This document shows positions 1 through 12,000 of a stretch of DNA of 64,000 nt, piece after piece. The translations under genes were made by a program, and so were the position numbers. A model generated the notes under the pieces. It was not told the origin of the DNA, ran no database searches, and was given only the letters and a program-made list of their open reading frames with translations. Origin of the DNA: Meconema thalassinum (taxonomy: Eukaryota; Arthropoda; Insecta; Orthoptera; Tettigoniidae); the NCBI GenBank assembly GCA_946902985.2, contig OX336389.2, positions 344,446,444-344,510,443 of the forward strand, read 5' to 3'. Positions within the stretch are counted from its first letter, which is position 1. Every line of letters starts with the position of its first letter.

Positions 1-2007
1 TATTATTCTTATTAATTAGTACATCGATGAGATGATTTTTATATCAGATAATTGTAAGCGGTTTTTATTATTATAGTCAGACAGATTTTTAATATCCATT
101 TACTTGTAAAGAGACGAAGTATTATATATTGCAACAAGATTGCCAATAAGGATCAACTCTATGCGTCACAAACAGAACGACGTAGTAATTATTTCACCAC
201 GGCATACAGCGTCACTGTCATGAGTAACCATCACGTGAGCACCATCGAGTTCCTTCTGGAAGGAATGGAACATTATATTTCACGCATGGTGCAACTAACA
301 TGCCATTTTCTACTGTACGTATGCGTCAAGATATTACAAGTTGTGATGCAATTAGCCCTCGTGGAGGAATGAACACTGAAGAGAGGGAAGCTTACCAGTG
401 GTGGGAGACAGTCGGAGACCACGTGACAAGGAAGTTATTAGTACCTGCACCCTCGACAAGACACTCATTCATCACCAGCTCTCGAGAAAAGAAGGAAGTT
501 GTAACCTTGCTTTCTGGGTCCTAATGGACTGAGCACACAGAGTCGACACTGAATGATGTCCTGCCGACATCTATATTAGTACATAATGGGTTATATCCCT
601 GATCAAGAGTCTTTCTACAGATGGCAACGTACTTAATGAGGATATTTCATAGTAATTGAGATATCACATCATTTTTTTAAACATATGCGACGTAACATCG
701 AGATCATCGGTCATTACTTAAATATGACGAATCTTCGACTGGGTGAGCAAACAATTAAATATCCGACGTCTCTGTAATATGTAACTTCAAGATAGTTTCA
801 ATTCATTAATGTTTATTTTCTTTTAAATATTTGCCGCATTGAGTAATTTTAAATTCAATTGTGTGACTATCACTATTCTGTTTTATTAATATTTTGTTTT
901 TGCATTTAATAAATTCATTCTCTTCAACGTAATGCCTATTTCTTTCATTGTAGTTAGTACTTTAAGGCAATCATACTCCTTGATTAAATACTGGATTGGT
1001 TAGATGACTTTGTCTCACCACGACCAGGGGTAATTAGGTCTCACTCTACTGCTGATAGCCGAGGTTAATTAATAAATTTCGATTCACTGTCTTAAATAGG
1101 AATCTGGCGCTCAACAACAACTTATTATATTATACTATCACAGGTAAGGTCACACCACAGTGTACATTATTTATTATTATCATGTTTGTTTAAATAGAAC
1201 CAGTTACAGTTTTCACTACAGAGTAAAGGACATCTATTAAAAATGTTACACAGTCACTCATAGCATCTTCCGTGCATCATGTCAAACTGAGTCACTTGAC
1301 AATTGAAATCAGAGAGCTATATTGTTGATATGGTTGATATGCGACACAGTTCTATCCGATTGTGAGTGAGTTTCGCTGTCTGCTCCGTTTGATAAGGGAA
1401 CAGTAAATTGCTGTAAGAGTAATATTAACAATAACAAATAGGCCTAAGCGAATGTGTACAGACAAGGCCGTGACTCTTGCATGAGTCATCACGACACTTG
1501 TTATACGGTCATCTCTGATATTGCTACCAAGCTGAGCGCTAACACGCACAGTACATCAAAAACACGTCTCTAGTTCAGTGACGAGAAACGTCAATATTTG
1601 AGTGCTAATATTTCTGGAACTAACAGGACTTCTTCGGTGTTGTAGAGGTATTGCTACTGTTCAGAAGGGCTTTTCGGGTTGTTAAGCGGTGTTATACACT
1701 GCTCGATGTCTGACGGTTGCGAACGAAACAAGAAAACTGTCAACCAGAAACTACTAGAATCCGTTCAAGTTATGTTTTAATACGAGACCATTACAACAGC
1801 CTATATAAACCTCAGACAAGTGCTACTTAAAACTATTCAGAATAAATCTTAGAAAATTGCCAGCTGAAATTGTTCGTATAACGTGAGATATCAAGAAGCG
1901 TGTAACACGACCTAATAACCCGAGGGAAGAGTATATTATTATTCTTGTCAACATCGCTACAAGGCTCCTGAAAGCTTGGTCCATGTCGGCTACCAAAACG
2001 GTCAAAT
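1..2007. other. No recognisable gene
   Basis: AT-rich DNA. The short open frames here are in no consistent strand or frame and have no recognisable motif. I see no tRNA-like box, LTR edge or tandem array. It ends where the LTR of Gypsy copy 1 begins. Confidence 0.6.
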
Positions 2008-2684
2008 TGTTACGTGCCACCCCCTAGTGGCACTTTTGTTAACTGGATTACGGTGGGTAGGAAGCACAACACCATTTACTGCTTAAAGAAATAATTAACT
2101 TTATTGTGGCCAGAAAATTACACTAATCAGCAAATACAAGCAATTAGGAGCCTTCTCCAGTTTCCTCAAGTCTCTTCCTTATGCGCTCTTGGCCCCTTTC
2201 ACTTGCAACAGACCACAGAAGTTAATCCGTCCTAATGAGTCCGGTGGCCTTGGCAGAAGCTACCTGCCCCTCTTCCTCAGGTACAACAAATACAGTTACT
2301 TACGAGCACTTGATGTACGCTGTTCACAAGCTGGGAGAAACAATGTCACAGGATTTCGTAACTCGCACAGCACTTCGTCACCACACTTCTGTCGCACAAG
2401 ATAATCGCTCGCACTAGCTCGTAAAACACAACAACAACCACTGCTTCACGGGTCACTCTTATATAGCAGGCCGGTGACTCAATAAATGGTTCTAGATCCA
2501 TCCAGGGTCCACGGCTTCTCGAGGTTTCCATCGCTGGTCCAGTCACGAATCTTCTGGACTATCCCTTTGTCTGTAGTAGCCCTGTTGCATAAGGCGCGCG
2601 CAATACAGGAGGCAGGCCACAGCCCAGCCCTGGGGCAGTTGTGACTCATGCGGCGAGTGATGACACAAACTTACAGCCGTAACA
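2008..2684 (-). repeat. 3' LTR of Gypsy copy 1
   Basis: 677 bp with 7-bp terminal inverted repeats. It is nearly identical to 7932-8610. The differences cluster in the outer ~75 bp (about 2008-2085), where this LTR instead matches the LTRs of copy 2. Confidence 0.95.
2100..2105 (-). promoter_or_regulatory. LTR polyadenylation signal
   Basis: AATAAA on the minus strand, about 95 bp from the end of the 3' LTR, a usual place for the element's poly(A) signal. The same hexamer lies at the matching place in copy 2 (41892-41897). Confidence 0.55.
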
Positions 2685-2697
2685 CCACCCCCTTCCT
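2685..2697 (-). promoter_or_regulatory. Polypurine tract, Gypsy copy 1
   Basis: Minus-strand AGGAAGGGGGTGG lies directly against the 3' LTR. This is the expected plus-strand DNA primer and fixes the element's orientation. Confidence 0.85.
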
Positions 2698-2721
2698 AAA
2701 AAGGCTGATCGTCCCGATCAA

Positions 2722-5301
2722 TCATTGGTCCGTCTGTGTCCCTCCGTAGGCTGCCAGGCGATCTCGATACACGATCTTCATCTTCGCCCTCGGGCTCCGC
2801 TGGATCCTGTAGACGACATCGTTGATCCGTTTCACGACTCGGTACGGGCCCTCCCAGGACTTCTGCAGTTTGGGTGACAGGCCTTTCTTCCGTAATGGGT
2901 TGAAGAGCCAGACCAGGTCGTCCTCGTGGAATCCTCCGGCATCCGTCTGCTGGTCGTATCGGGTCTTCATTCGGTCGGTCTCGATCCGCAGTTTCCTCCT
3001 CGCGAACGCGTGCACGTCCTCCAGTTGGTCGACCAGTTCTTGACAATACTGGCTTACCGGGATCGGATCATTCCCAGGTCGGCCGAAGGCAAGATCGACG
3101 GGTAGACGGAGCTCCCTCCCAAACATGGCCCGGGCTGGTGTGCACCCGGTGGCTTCATGCACGGCGGCGCGGTAGGCCAGGAGAAATAGTGGAAGATGCT
3201 TGTCCCAATCCCTCTGGTGCTCGCTGACAACTATTCGGAGATGGTTCTCGATGGTGCGATTGAATCGCTCTAACATCCCGTCGGACTGTGGGTGTAGCGG
3301 CGTTGTCCTTGTCTTCCGGATTCCCAGCAGCTGGCATAGGTTCTGGAACACCTGCGACTCGAAGTTCCTCCCTTGGTCGGAGTGCAGCTCCAGGGGTACT
3401 CCGTACCGGCTGACGAATTCCTTCACCAGGGTCTCTGCAATCGTCGCGGCTTCTTGGTTAGGGAGCGCATACGCCTCCGGCCATTTGGTAAAGTAGTCGC
3501 TGACGACTAATATGAAGCGGTTCCCTGCCTCGCTTAACGGGAATGGCCCAGCAACATCGATGGCCACTCTCTCCATGGGGCCGCCCACGTTGTAGGTCTT
3601 CAGTGGACCCCGTCGTCTTCGTCCTGGGCCCTTGCTGGCTGCGCAATCGTGGCACCTCGCGCAGTGGTTCTCCACGTCTGTTCGGCATCCGATCCAGTAG
3701 AACCGCTCTCTCAGCTTCTCCAGGGTCTTTTTTATCCCTAGGTGTCCACCAGATGATCCTCCATGAACTTCCTTCAGGACTTCCTCCGTCATAGCCTTTG
3801 GAACGACGACTTGTTCCCGAGATGTATTCCCGTCGGTGCTCTCCCAGGTACGGCAGATGAGGCCATCCCTTACAATCAGCGAGTCCCACTGCGCCCAGTA
3901 TGACTTAAACTTTGGGCTGCAGTCACTCACAATGTTCCATCCGGGTCTGCGGACACAGGCCCTCTTCCATTCGGCTATCAGTCCCAGGTCATCATCTTCT
4001 GCTTGTGCCCGCGTGAAAGATTCGCGGCTCCAGCTCCCTTGAAGTTCCACGGTAGTCCTTCGGCACTGTATCCCGGTGTTCTCCTCCCTCCTAGTACAGA
4101 AGGTGCAGTCTTCGGGGCACGGTCTTCGTGACAGAGCGTCGGCGTTAGAATGCAGTTTGCCTTTCCTGTGCTGAATTTCAAAGTTGTACTGTTGAAGCCT
4201 CTCTAACCACCGCGCGAGTTGACCCTCGGGCTGCTTGAAGTTCAGGAGCCACCGCAGGGATGCATGGTCGGTCCTGATGAGAAATTCTTGCCCATACAGG
4301 TACTTGTGGAAGTGTTCAATGGTCTTCACGATGGCGAGCAGCTCCTTCCTGGTGACGCAGTAGTTCCTTTCTGGCTTTGACAAGGCCTTGCTGAAGTAGG
4401 CCACTACTCTCTCCTCGCCGTCCACTACTTGCGACAGGATTCCCCCTATGCCAAAGTCGCTGGCATCGGTATCGACGATGAACCTTGTTCCAGGTCTGGG
4501 GTAGGCCAGAATAGGCGCGGTGCACAGAGCCTGCTTGAGTTGTTCGAAGGCACTGTGGCATTCTGATGTCCACGTGAAGAGTTGGTTCTTCTCAGTCAGT
4601 CGATGTAAAGGTTTGGCGATGTCGGCGAATCCTCTCACGAAGCGACGGTAATAAGTGCAGAGTCCCAGGAAGCTTCGTAGTTGGGACTTGTCCTTCGGAA
4701 CTGGCCACTCCCTCACAGCTGCGGTCTTCTCTGGGTCGGTGCGCACCCCTTCCTCGGAGACGATATGCCCAAGGTACTGGACCCGCTTCTGGAAGAGCTG
4801 ACACTTCTTGGGGCTCAACTTCAGCTGGGCAGCCCGTAGCTTCAGCAAGATCTCCTTCAGGTTGCTGTAGTGCTCCTCGAAGCTCCTCCCCAGAACGATG
4901 ACGTCGTCTAGGTAGACCAGGCAGGTCTTCCAGTGTAGTCCCCTCAGAATGGACTCCATTAGCCTTTCGAAGGTCGCAGGGGCGTTGCACAGACCGAATG
5001 GCATGACGGTGAACTGCCAGAGCCCGCTGCCCACAGAGAACGCCGTTTTCTCGCGGTCCTTAGGGTGGACCTCCACCTGCCAGTAGCCACTCTTCAAATC
5101 CAAGGTGGAGAACCATCTTGACCCTGATATGGTGTCCAGCGTGTCGTCGATCCGGGGTAGAGGGTAGCTGTCCTTCTTCGTGACGTCGTTCACCCGCCTA
5201 TAGTCCACGCAGAACCTGGTGGAACCGTCCTTCTTCTTCACAAGCACGACCGGAGAACTCCAAGGACTATGTGATGGCTCGATCACCCCTTGATCCTTCA
5301 T
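2722..5301 (-). CDS. pol: Gypsy copy 1 pol: reverse transcriptase, RNase H, integrase
   Basis: An 859-codon open frame. It holds an RT domain with the catalytic YLDD (residues 130-133), then RNase H with the full acidic set (D279, E320, D345, D388). Integrase follows with the HHCC zinc site (H513, H520, C550, C553) and an intact DD35E triad (D582, D642, E678). A GPY/F module (KSWEGPYRVV) sits near the C-terminus. There is no chromodomain. The first ATG is simply the codon after the in-frame TAG at 5302-5304. Copy 2 reads GAG there, so the natural protein continues upstream into protease and gag. The frame is intact from RT to its own stop, so its enzymes could be active only if made by readthrough or internal start. 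Assignment to Ty3/Gypsy is secure; the clade within it is not. Confidence 0.95.
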   Translation of the reverse strand: MKDQGVIEPSHSPWSSPVVLVKKKDGSTRFCVDYRRVNDVTKKDSYPLPRIDDTLDTISGSRWFSTLDLKSGYWQVEVHPKDREKTAFSVGSGLWQFTVMPFGLCNAPATFERLMESILRGLHWKTCLVYLDDVIVLGRSFEEHYSNLKEILLKLRAAQLKLSPKKCQLFQKRVQYLGHIVSEEGVRTDPEKTAAVREWPVPKDKSQLRSFLGLCTYYRRFVRGFADIAKPLHRLTEKNQLFTWTSECHSAFEQLKQALCTAPILAYPRPGTRFIVDTDASDFGIGGILSQVVDGEERVVAYFSKALSKPERNYCVTRKELLAIVKTIEHFHKYLYGQEFLIRTDHASLRWLLNFKQPEGQLARWLERLQQYNFEIQHRKGKLHSNADALSRRPCPEDCTFCTRREENTGIQCRRTTVELQGSWSRESFTRAQAEDDDLGLIAEWKRACVRRPGWNIVSDCSPKFKSYWAQWDSLIVRDGLICRTWESTDGNTSREQVVVPKAMTEEVLKEVHGGSSGGHLGIKKTLEKLRERFYWIGCRTDVENHCARCHDCAASKGPGRRRRGPLKTYNVGGPMERVAIDVAGPFPLSEAGNRFILVVSDYFTKWPEAYALPNQEAATIAETLVKEFVSRYGVPLELHSDQGRNFESQVFQNLCQLLGIRKTRTTPLHPQSDGMLERFNRTIENHLRIVVSEHQRDWDKHLPLFLLAYRAAVHEATGCTPARAMFGRELRLPVDLAFGRPGNDPIPVSQYCQELVDQLEDVHAFARRKLRIETDRMKTRYDQQTDAGGFHEDDLVWLFNPLRKKGLSPKLQKSWEGPYRVVKRINDVVYRIQRSPRAKMKIVYRDRLAAYGGTQTDQ

Positions 5302-7386
5302 CTATTCTACCATCCGGTCGACTTCGGCTTGCTTGGCGAGCGGGACACGTCGGAATGGGGCCCTAATCGGTGCGTTGTCCCCAACGTCGATTCTGTGCTG
5401 AACCAAGCTTGTCCTGCCGAAGTCTTTGCTCCCCATGGAGAAGACGTCCTGGAATTCGCGTAGCAGGTCCTGAAGTTGGCGTGATTGTTCCTCGTCTAAA
5501 TGGTCCTGGGATCCTTGGTACAGCTTCTGTAGTTCTTCTGGCAGTGTGCGTCTTCTTCGGTTTTCCGTCTGTAGGTGTCCGTCTGTCGTATCTGTGATGC
5601 GGGCAATCCAGGTAACGGGCTCGCAGACTCCTAGGTTGGTGTCCCGGTGAACCGTAATGTCGTAGTCGTTCAGGTTGGACAGGCGGACGTACGGCCGAGT
5701 CGTCGTGTTGATGAGAGTCTTGGCAACTAGCAATCCTTTTGTCTGGTTGTCCTCATATTTTGGCTCGATGACAGCCGCCACTCCCTCAGCTGTTCCGTCG
5801 ACAGTTACGGCAGCGCTGACTTCCGTCCTGGCGGGAACGATGACGTCCTCTCTCAGCCTTACTCGTCGTGCGGCTACGGCCTCGTGTGCTGGTTGCAAAG
5901 CAAGTTCCCCACCTCCGAAGTGCAGAGTGTTGGTACTCAGATCCAAGATGATGTTGTTCTGGTCCAGCAAGTCCAGTCCGATGATCACTTCACTTGACAC
6001 GTCAGCCACAAGCACTGGATGCTTTATCGCCCGTCGACCAATGACGAACTCCAGTGATGCTTCGCCATGTACCGGTGCGGTCTCTCCGGTCGCGGTTATT
6101 AGCTGGAGGTTCCTTTGTGTGGGTTGCACTCTCCACTTCGGGATCACGGTGGGACTGACGATGGTCCTCGATGCTCCCGTGTCGATTAGCATGGGCCAGC
6201 TCTCTCCGTTGACGACTCCGTCGACCATCAGGCTGCTATTATCCCTCCGTAACTGCGTCACACGAACTTGGACTGCCGGGGCTTGACGACTGTCACAAGC
6301 CAACCTTTGCCCCCCTAAGCTGGCTGATACTTGCTTTCCTGGGCCGCGCGGTTTCCCTACGACTGACTGTCCCGACGGAAACCCTTGGCGGCGGCGATCA
6401 CCACAGTCCTTACTCAGGTGGCCTCTCTTACGGCAGGTCCAGCAGGTCGGTAGTCCTCTTCCGGGCCGCCTCTCCGGATGTCCTTCGGCTACGTTTTTGT
6501 TGGTGGTACTGCGATTCTTGAAGAAACGGCTTAGCGCCTCCATCAACTCGTCGGCCAGGGGCTTGGTCTCGTTGGTTTTTACTGGTTCGTCGACGTCCAC
6601 TTGACGCACCCGCGTGCGCATTCTGGATGCCTGTTTTGCCGTCTCGAACTCAAGTGCGTGGCTCAGCGCATCTGCCAAGGTCTTATTGCGCGCGAGTCGC
6701 AGCGCCTGTTGAGTGTCCGAGTCCCGTAGCCCGTCGGTGAAAGTCTGCGTCGCTATCTGCTCCAGAAAGTCGGCCGGCGCTGTTGGGTAGGCGAGCCTTA
6801 CGAGGCGTGCGATGTCCATCTCGAACTCCTGCAGGGTTTCCGCGTTCTTCTGTACCCGGGTCCGGAGCTGCATCTGGTAGGCCTGCTGAAGATGGCTATC
6901 TCCATATCGGGACTCCATATGGGCGATCAGTGAAGCGTAGTCCTGGGATCCAGTCGGGATGGCCTGAAGGACGTTAAGGGCGTCACCTGTCAGCGCTACA
7001 ATGAGAGCTGTAGCCTTTTCTGTGTTGTTCCAGTTATTTATGGAACAGGCCGCCTCGAACTGACGTAAGTAGGTGCTCCACGGGACCTTTCCGTCGAAGG
7101 TTGGGGGCGTCACTCTATGTCCCGTTCCTGATATTCCCGGTGTAACGGTGGGCGGGCGTTGGCGCAGCTCGGCAACTTCCTCTTGTAGGGCTTTGACTCT
7201 CTCATCCACCCCGGTCGGCGGGCGTCGGCGCAGCTCGGCGACTTCCTCCTGTAGGGCTTTGAATCTATCTTCCATCCATGTCGGCGGGAGTCGGCGCAGC
7301 TCAGCAAATTCCTTTTGTAGAGCGTTGAATCTCTCTTCCACCCCCATCAGCGGTCGTTGGCACAGCTCGGCAACTTCCACTTGCAA
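5302..7386 (-). pseudogene. gag-pro: Gypsy copy 1 gag (capsid, zinc knuckle) and protease
   Basis: A 694-codon frame covering most of Gag and the aspartic protease. It starts inside 22-residue coiled-coil repeats (residues ~1-90), followed by the capsid region. One CCHC knuckle of form C-X2-C-X4-H-X4-C lies near residue 320 (CWTCRKRGHLSKDC). The protease active site, LIDTGASRTIV, is near residue 400. The frame ends at TAG 5302-5304, a GAG-to-TAG change relative to copy 2, which cuts protease from RT. The ATG at 7384-7386 is not the real start: the true N-terminus is in another frame upstream (to 7832), separated by a 7-bp deletion. So this is a broken gag-pol. Confidence 0.9.
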
Positions 7387-7480
7387 GGCGTTGAATTTCT
7401 CCCCATCAGCGGGCGTTGGCGCAGCTCGGCAACTTCCACTTGCAAGGTGTTGAATTTCTCCTCCACTGCCGCGACTTCCT
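7155..7480 (-). repeat. 66-bp tandem repeats inside gag
   Basis: The core GGCGCAGCTCGG recurs at 7161, 7227, 7293, 7359 and 7418. The first four steps are exactly 66 bp (22 codons) and the last is 59 bp, so 7 bp are missing from that unit. The repeats encode EVAELRQRP-type coiled-coil units. The 7-bp loss is the frameshift that splits gag. Confidence 0.9.
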
Positions 7481-7832
7481 CACGTAGGCACTGTTCTAAT
7501 TTCCTTTGGCTCTCCTCTAATTTCGTCAGCAGACACTCTTCCAGATTTTTCTGGCCATCCAGAAATTTGGCGGTTAGGTCCGCTGCTAACTTATTCTGGC
7601 TGTCTTCCATCTGCTTCAGGTCCTCCGCTAACTTATTTTGGCCTTCTTCTAATTTGGAAGTTAGGTCCTCTGCTAACTTATTTTGGCTGTCCTTCAGGTC
7701 CTCTGCTAACTTCTTCTGGCCATCCTCCATCTTCTTCTGGCCATCCTCCATCTTGGTTTCCATGCCATTTAACTTTTCTAGCAGTGCTGCCAATTTCTCC
7801 TCCATTTTAGTTGTTTGTCTTGTAAAGGGCAT
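7347..7832 (-). pseudogene. gag: Gypsy copy 1 gag N-terminus (coiled coil)
   Basis: The true start of Gag, beginning MPFTRQTTKME about 100 bp downstream of the 5' LTR on the minus strand. Copy 2 has the same start (46891). About the first 140 residues are charged coiled coil with recurring KLAEDL and SQNKL units. The frame leaves the Gag register at about 7400, where 7 bp are missing from a 66-bp repeat, and then stops. Its reading continues in the frame of 5302-7386. Coiled coils at the N-terminus of Gag usually mediate self-assembly; that role is inferred here. Confidence 0.85.
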
Positions 7833-7917
7833 GCACTCACAGGAAAATTAGAGAAAATGACCTGCTCGGGTTTTGAAACCAGGACCGTCAGGTGTTGTGC
7901 TTGAGTTCGTAATCCGG

Positions 7918-7929
7918 CTTCTGACACCA
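7918..7929 (-). promoter_or_regulatory. Primer-binding site, tRNA-Leu type
   Basis: Minus-strand TGGTGTCAGAAG lies two bases inside the 5' LTR. It is complementary to the 3' end of an insect tRNA-Leu (ending CTTCTGACACCA, from memory). The same site is at 46982-46993 in copy 2. Confidence 0.75.
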
Positions 7930-7931
7930 GT

Positions 7932-8610
7932 TGTTACGTGCCACACCCTAGTGGGACTTTTGTTAGCTGGATTACGGTGGGGGTACAAAGCACAACACCA
8001 ATTACTGCTTAAAGAAATAATTAACTTTATTGTGGCCAGAAAATTACACTAATCAGCAAATACAAGCAATTAGGAGCCTTCTCCAGTTTCCTCAAGTCTC
8101 TTCCTTATGCGCTCTTGGCCCCTTTCACTTGCAACAGACCACAGAAGTTAATCCGTCCTAATGAGTCCGGTGGCCTTGGCAGAAGCTACCTGCCCCTCTT
8201 CCTCAGGTACAACAAATACAGTTACTTACGAGCACTTGATGTACGCTGTTCACAAGCTGGGAGAAACAATGTCACAGGATTTCGTAACTCGCACAGCACT
8301 TCGTCACCACACTTCTGTCGCACAAGATAATCGCTCGCACTAGCTCGTAAAACACAACAACAACCACTGCTTCACGGGTCACTCTTATATAGCAGGCCGG
8401 TGACTCAATAAATGGTTCTAGATCCATCCAGGGTCCACGGCTTCTCGAGGTTTCCATCGCTGGTCCAGTCACGAATCTTCTGGACTATCCCTTTGTCTGT
8501 AGTAGCCCTGTTGCATAAGGCGCGCGCAATACAGGAGGCAGGACACAGCCCAGCCCTGGGGCAGTTGTGACTCATGCGGCGAGTGATGACACAAACTTAC
8601 AGCCGTAACA
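7932..8610 (-). repeat. 5' LTR of Gypsy copy 1
   Basis: 679 bp, beginning TGTTACG and ending CGTAACA on the plus strand. It is the promoter-bearing LTR for minus-strand transcription. Confidence 0.95.
8384..8391 (-). promoter_or_regulatory. LTR TATA box
   Basis: Minus-strand TATATAAG in the 5' LTR, followed by LTR sequence leading to the PBS. It is conserved at 47563-47570 in copy 2. It is the likely core promoter of the element. Confidence 0.65.
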
Positions 8611-9018
8611 ATATGAAATATTTAAATTAGCTACGCAAGGACGTTGCGATGAACTTTGCGATTTCAGATGTGGACAGATATCCTACCACCGGACACACAC
8701 TGAAAAAGAGGAAGCATCACATTTCTGAAACACATGATATAATTGAATAGAGACATGATGATTGTTAGACTAACATGACACGCGGAGCAATGCAATCTAA
8801 AATTCTAATGTATAGTTGCTGACATTCAAGCAACCTGTTCCAAATTAAAATTCACATTTGGAAGTGTTTTTTTGTGCGTGACATTTTACTAATGATAACT
8901 TGGAGAAAAATGTACTAACATCTTGCAAAATTTTGTATCCCATAATTTACAATAATGAAATTACAACATGCAATACCGGTACCTTTCACAAAGATTGTTT
9001 GCTGTAAAAGGTTTACCC
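8611..9018. other. Spacer between two LTR elements
   Basis: AT-rich, no gene or repeat recognised. It continues after the element at 18537. Confidence 0.5.
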
Positions 9019-9022
9019 GTAT

Positions 9023-12000
9023 TGTGCCCGTTTAGACCGGAGTCCGCACGACCACATATGCATTTTACCAATAATCAGTCAGCACGAGAATCAAAATATC
9101 CCGGAGCGCCAGATGGGTTAAAGCAAATCGCAAAAACGACATCAAATTTATAAAAATGCTTTGCTGATTTTTGGCTCAATGCAACAATAAGGATAGAAGG
9201 AGATTTAATTGGGTGAAACACATCTGGTAAAATTATCTCAGTTTATTTAAAGTTAAAATCTGACTGCAAGAATAATGCTCAAAGCAGCATCATCCACGTG
9301 TGGCGATCCACACTCTTATTTACACACAATATACAGAAATCTTCCAAACACATTTGACAATCTTTTTGAAAACACAAGTCCGATTGTTAGTCCTGTGGAC
9401 TGTGTTCCAAAATTATTAACTTTTTATTCCAGTGCAAAATGAATTGTCCATACTGGAAATAACGTAGATCACTGTTTGACTATTTACATGATATTAACAC
9501 TCGTAGAATAAATGTTTATAGAATTTCTTAGACTTTCATTTGTTTTCCAGTTTTCCAAAATATATCGTTGAAACTATTATTATCATCGTAGCAACACAAA
9601 TTATTAACACATATTAACAACATCTGAAAAGTATTTGACCATTGAGCATAGCATCGAAGAACTGTGCGAAGCACAACAACAATTAATTGTTCTTCTGACA
9701 TTAAACATTCGAGAAGTGACTCGATTATGAACTTCAAGTTCCAAACAAAACATATGATTTCTGAATCATCAACTTGATCAATAAATGGTTGAACCATTCA
9801 ACTATTAGATTTTCCACTTGGAATTATTATGAAAAATATATTTATATTTATGGCCATTTCTAGCAACTTTCACAACTTGCAATTCTTCGACAGAATGCGG
9901 AAATTAGAATTGTAGTCTTATAATGAATTCATTTAGTTCATGGCACTAGGATTGAAAATATCCTTCAAATTATTCGTGGTTAAAGAATTATTTTAAATTG
10001 GCAGTGGCCCATTCTACTATTTGTGTAAGGACACAATATTATAACAACAACAACAACGGCAAAGGTCTTCCTCTGAAGAAGAATAAACTACTATCATGAC
10101 AAATCCGGGTTCTAGCAAAATCAAATTCTAAATGGAATTCGTAAACAAGGTTGAAATAAGAACTGATGGTTTCAAAGAAATAACCTTCGGGTTATTCATA
10201 CGACGAAATGTGTGGCTCCAATACTCCTACTATAAACCTGAGCCATCGAACCTGCTATTTGATTGATGCTCGAAAAAACCTTCATTCCTGCGACTTAACA
10301 TGCGCACCTGGGAATGGCATTTCAACTACTCCACACACATAAATTATCTTCCCAAAATTTATACAATAAATCAAGCCTCTGCTTGTTATCAACACTGGAA
10401 GATTAATAAACTTACAAGTTTATTTTATTTTACCATTCAGTTCAACCCGTGAATTTACCATACTCATGAAAAGCTTCATTTCACTTTCGAAGTGTATTTA
10501 CGTCATGATTTTATATAAATACAACAATATCCTATTTGATACAAATATCAATTGCTTACCGTTTCATGCCTCTCCGTGTTATATGAAACATATACTTTGC
10601 TCATTGCAAATATCAACTGTTCAACCAGAACTGAAATGTTGGTTGAATGCGGGCTTGCGCTAACCACTCTCCTTCGTAAAATCTCCTGTTCCAAACTAGA
10701 AATGTTTCAACTACTTCATAGGCTCTTTCTCAATACATATGATTATTATAAAATATAATATCCAAGAATTATTTAGAAAAATTATGAAAATTATTATTAT
10801 TATTATTAGTGGATTATTATTATTATTATTATTTCAAATATGTTTAATTATCATCTCATTATGTGAGAATCCACATGTTCGAACCTTCGAATATGGAAAA
10901 AATATCCATTCCTCAACAAAAATAAATTTAACTTTTACAGTTACATCGGCTGATTACCGTGATTTCCCAAAAATATGAAAAATTCAAATAAATGCTCAAA
11001 ATGCTCGGTCATCGATCCTAAACTGTTCTGAGTGCTGAAAATGCTCAGAATAAATCTAACTAATCTTGCGTAAATCATTACAAGCTTTAAATATGACGAA
11101 AAAAATGTGTTGGTCATCTGCAGAAAAATAGTTTGTTCCAATTAGCTAAGCATAAAATAATTCAAATGTGGCTTACATTTCTTGATGTTCTTGAAGTGTA
11201 GTAAACCTGGTCTATACCAGATTTATCCGTAGACATGCCCTAGCGGACAAGCACGTATAATCCTTGTATCGGCCGCCATTGTAGACCCACAAATCGTCTA
11301 GTCAGACATAGTGGTAGAATCTTTCGGCGTTTTAAATGACTGTGGTTCCATTTTAATATGGGCTTCTAACAAAGCCATAACAGTTTGTTGAAAAGGGTCA
11401 GATCTAAGCGATCTCTTCTTAAATGTGTCAGTTGTAACTTAACTCACTGTAATCTCATCAGTACAAGAAAAACGTTGACAGTCTAAGCAATTAACGGCTG
11501 TTCTGAAGATCGTTCCCTGGGCATGGTTTGTATATCACCATCTGCCATGCGCTAGACAACTTGCAGTTTCCCTTGCGTAGACTAATGAACGCCACCGTTA
11601 TAGACTATTCTTCAATGTACTGACGGATCGAAGTGGTTAAATAGTTACAAAATATAAAACTGACTTTAAATGGATTTAAACATCCAAGTATTAATTTACT
11701 ATTGGACTGTGACAATTACTACTTTCTAGACCAAGTCTAGCATATGTCCTTTAAGAAATATAAATATTTCCACCAATGTCTGTAGAAATACAATCACCTC
11801 AGTGATTCTCCTCACCAGAAACTTACTAAGTTCCAACTCGTTTGCGCAGCACTTCTCGTGACTATCACGATTTGAAAAGTACTTCTTCGTAGACGTGGCA
11901 ACCATGTGCCTTGGCTCAGCGTAGACGCAACTTGTTCGCCAAGTGCTTGTGATGAATTGAGCTAACCATTGCTGCTCCAGCTTGCTTTTATACAAAAACG

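Larger units (their letters stand above)
2008..8610 (-). mobile_element. Ty3/Gypsy LTR retrotransposon, copy 1
   Basis: A 6603-bp element read on the minus strand. It has two LTRs (677 and 679 bp) ending in TGTTACG/CGTAACA, a primer-binding site beside the upstream LTR, a polypurine tract beside the downstream LTR, and gag-protease-RT-RNase H-integrase between them, the Ty3/Gypsy order. There is no env-like frame. The flanking 4-mers are AAAT (2004-2007) and ATAT (8611-8614), a possible target duplication with one mismatch. Coding is broken twice: a 7-bp deletion in gag near 7400 and an in-frame TAG at 5302-5304. Long stretches of its pol match copy 2 (41799-47787), so they are one family, but the LTRs differ by an internal block of roughly 115 bp and represent two subfamilies. 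Confidence 0.95.

Noticed and set aside
5675..6286. 203-codon plus-strand ORF, also at 45577-46188
   Set aside because: Shadow of gag-protease on the other strand, present in both Gypsy copies for that reason.
2008..8610. An endogenous retrovirus with envelope
   Set aside because: No open frame lies between integrase and the polypurine tract; pol ends within about 40 bp of the LTR.
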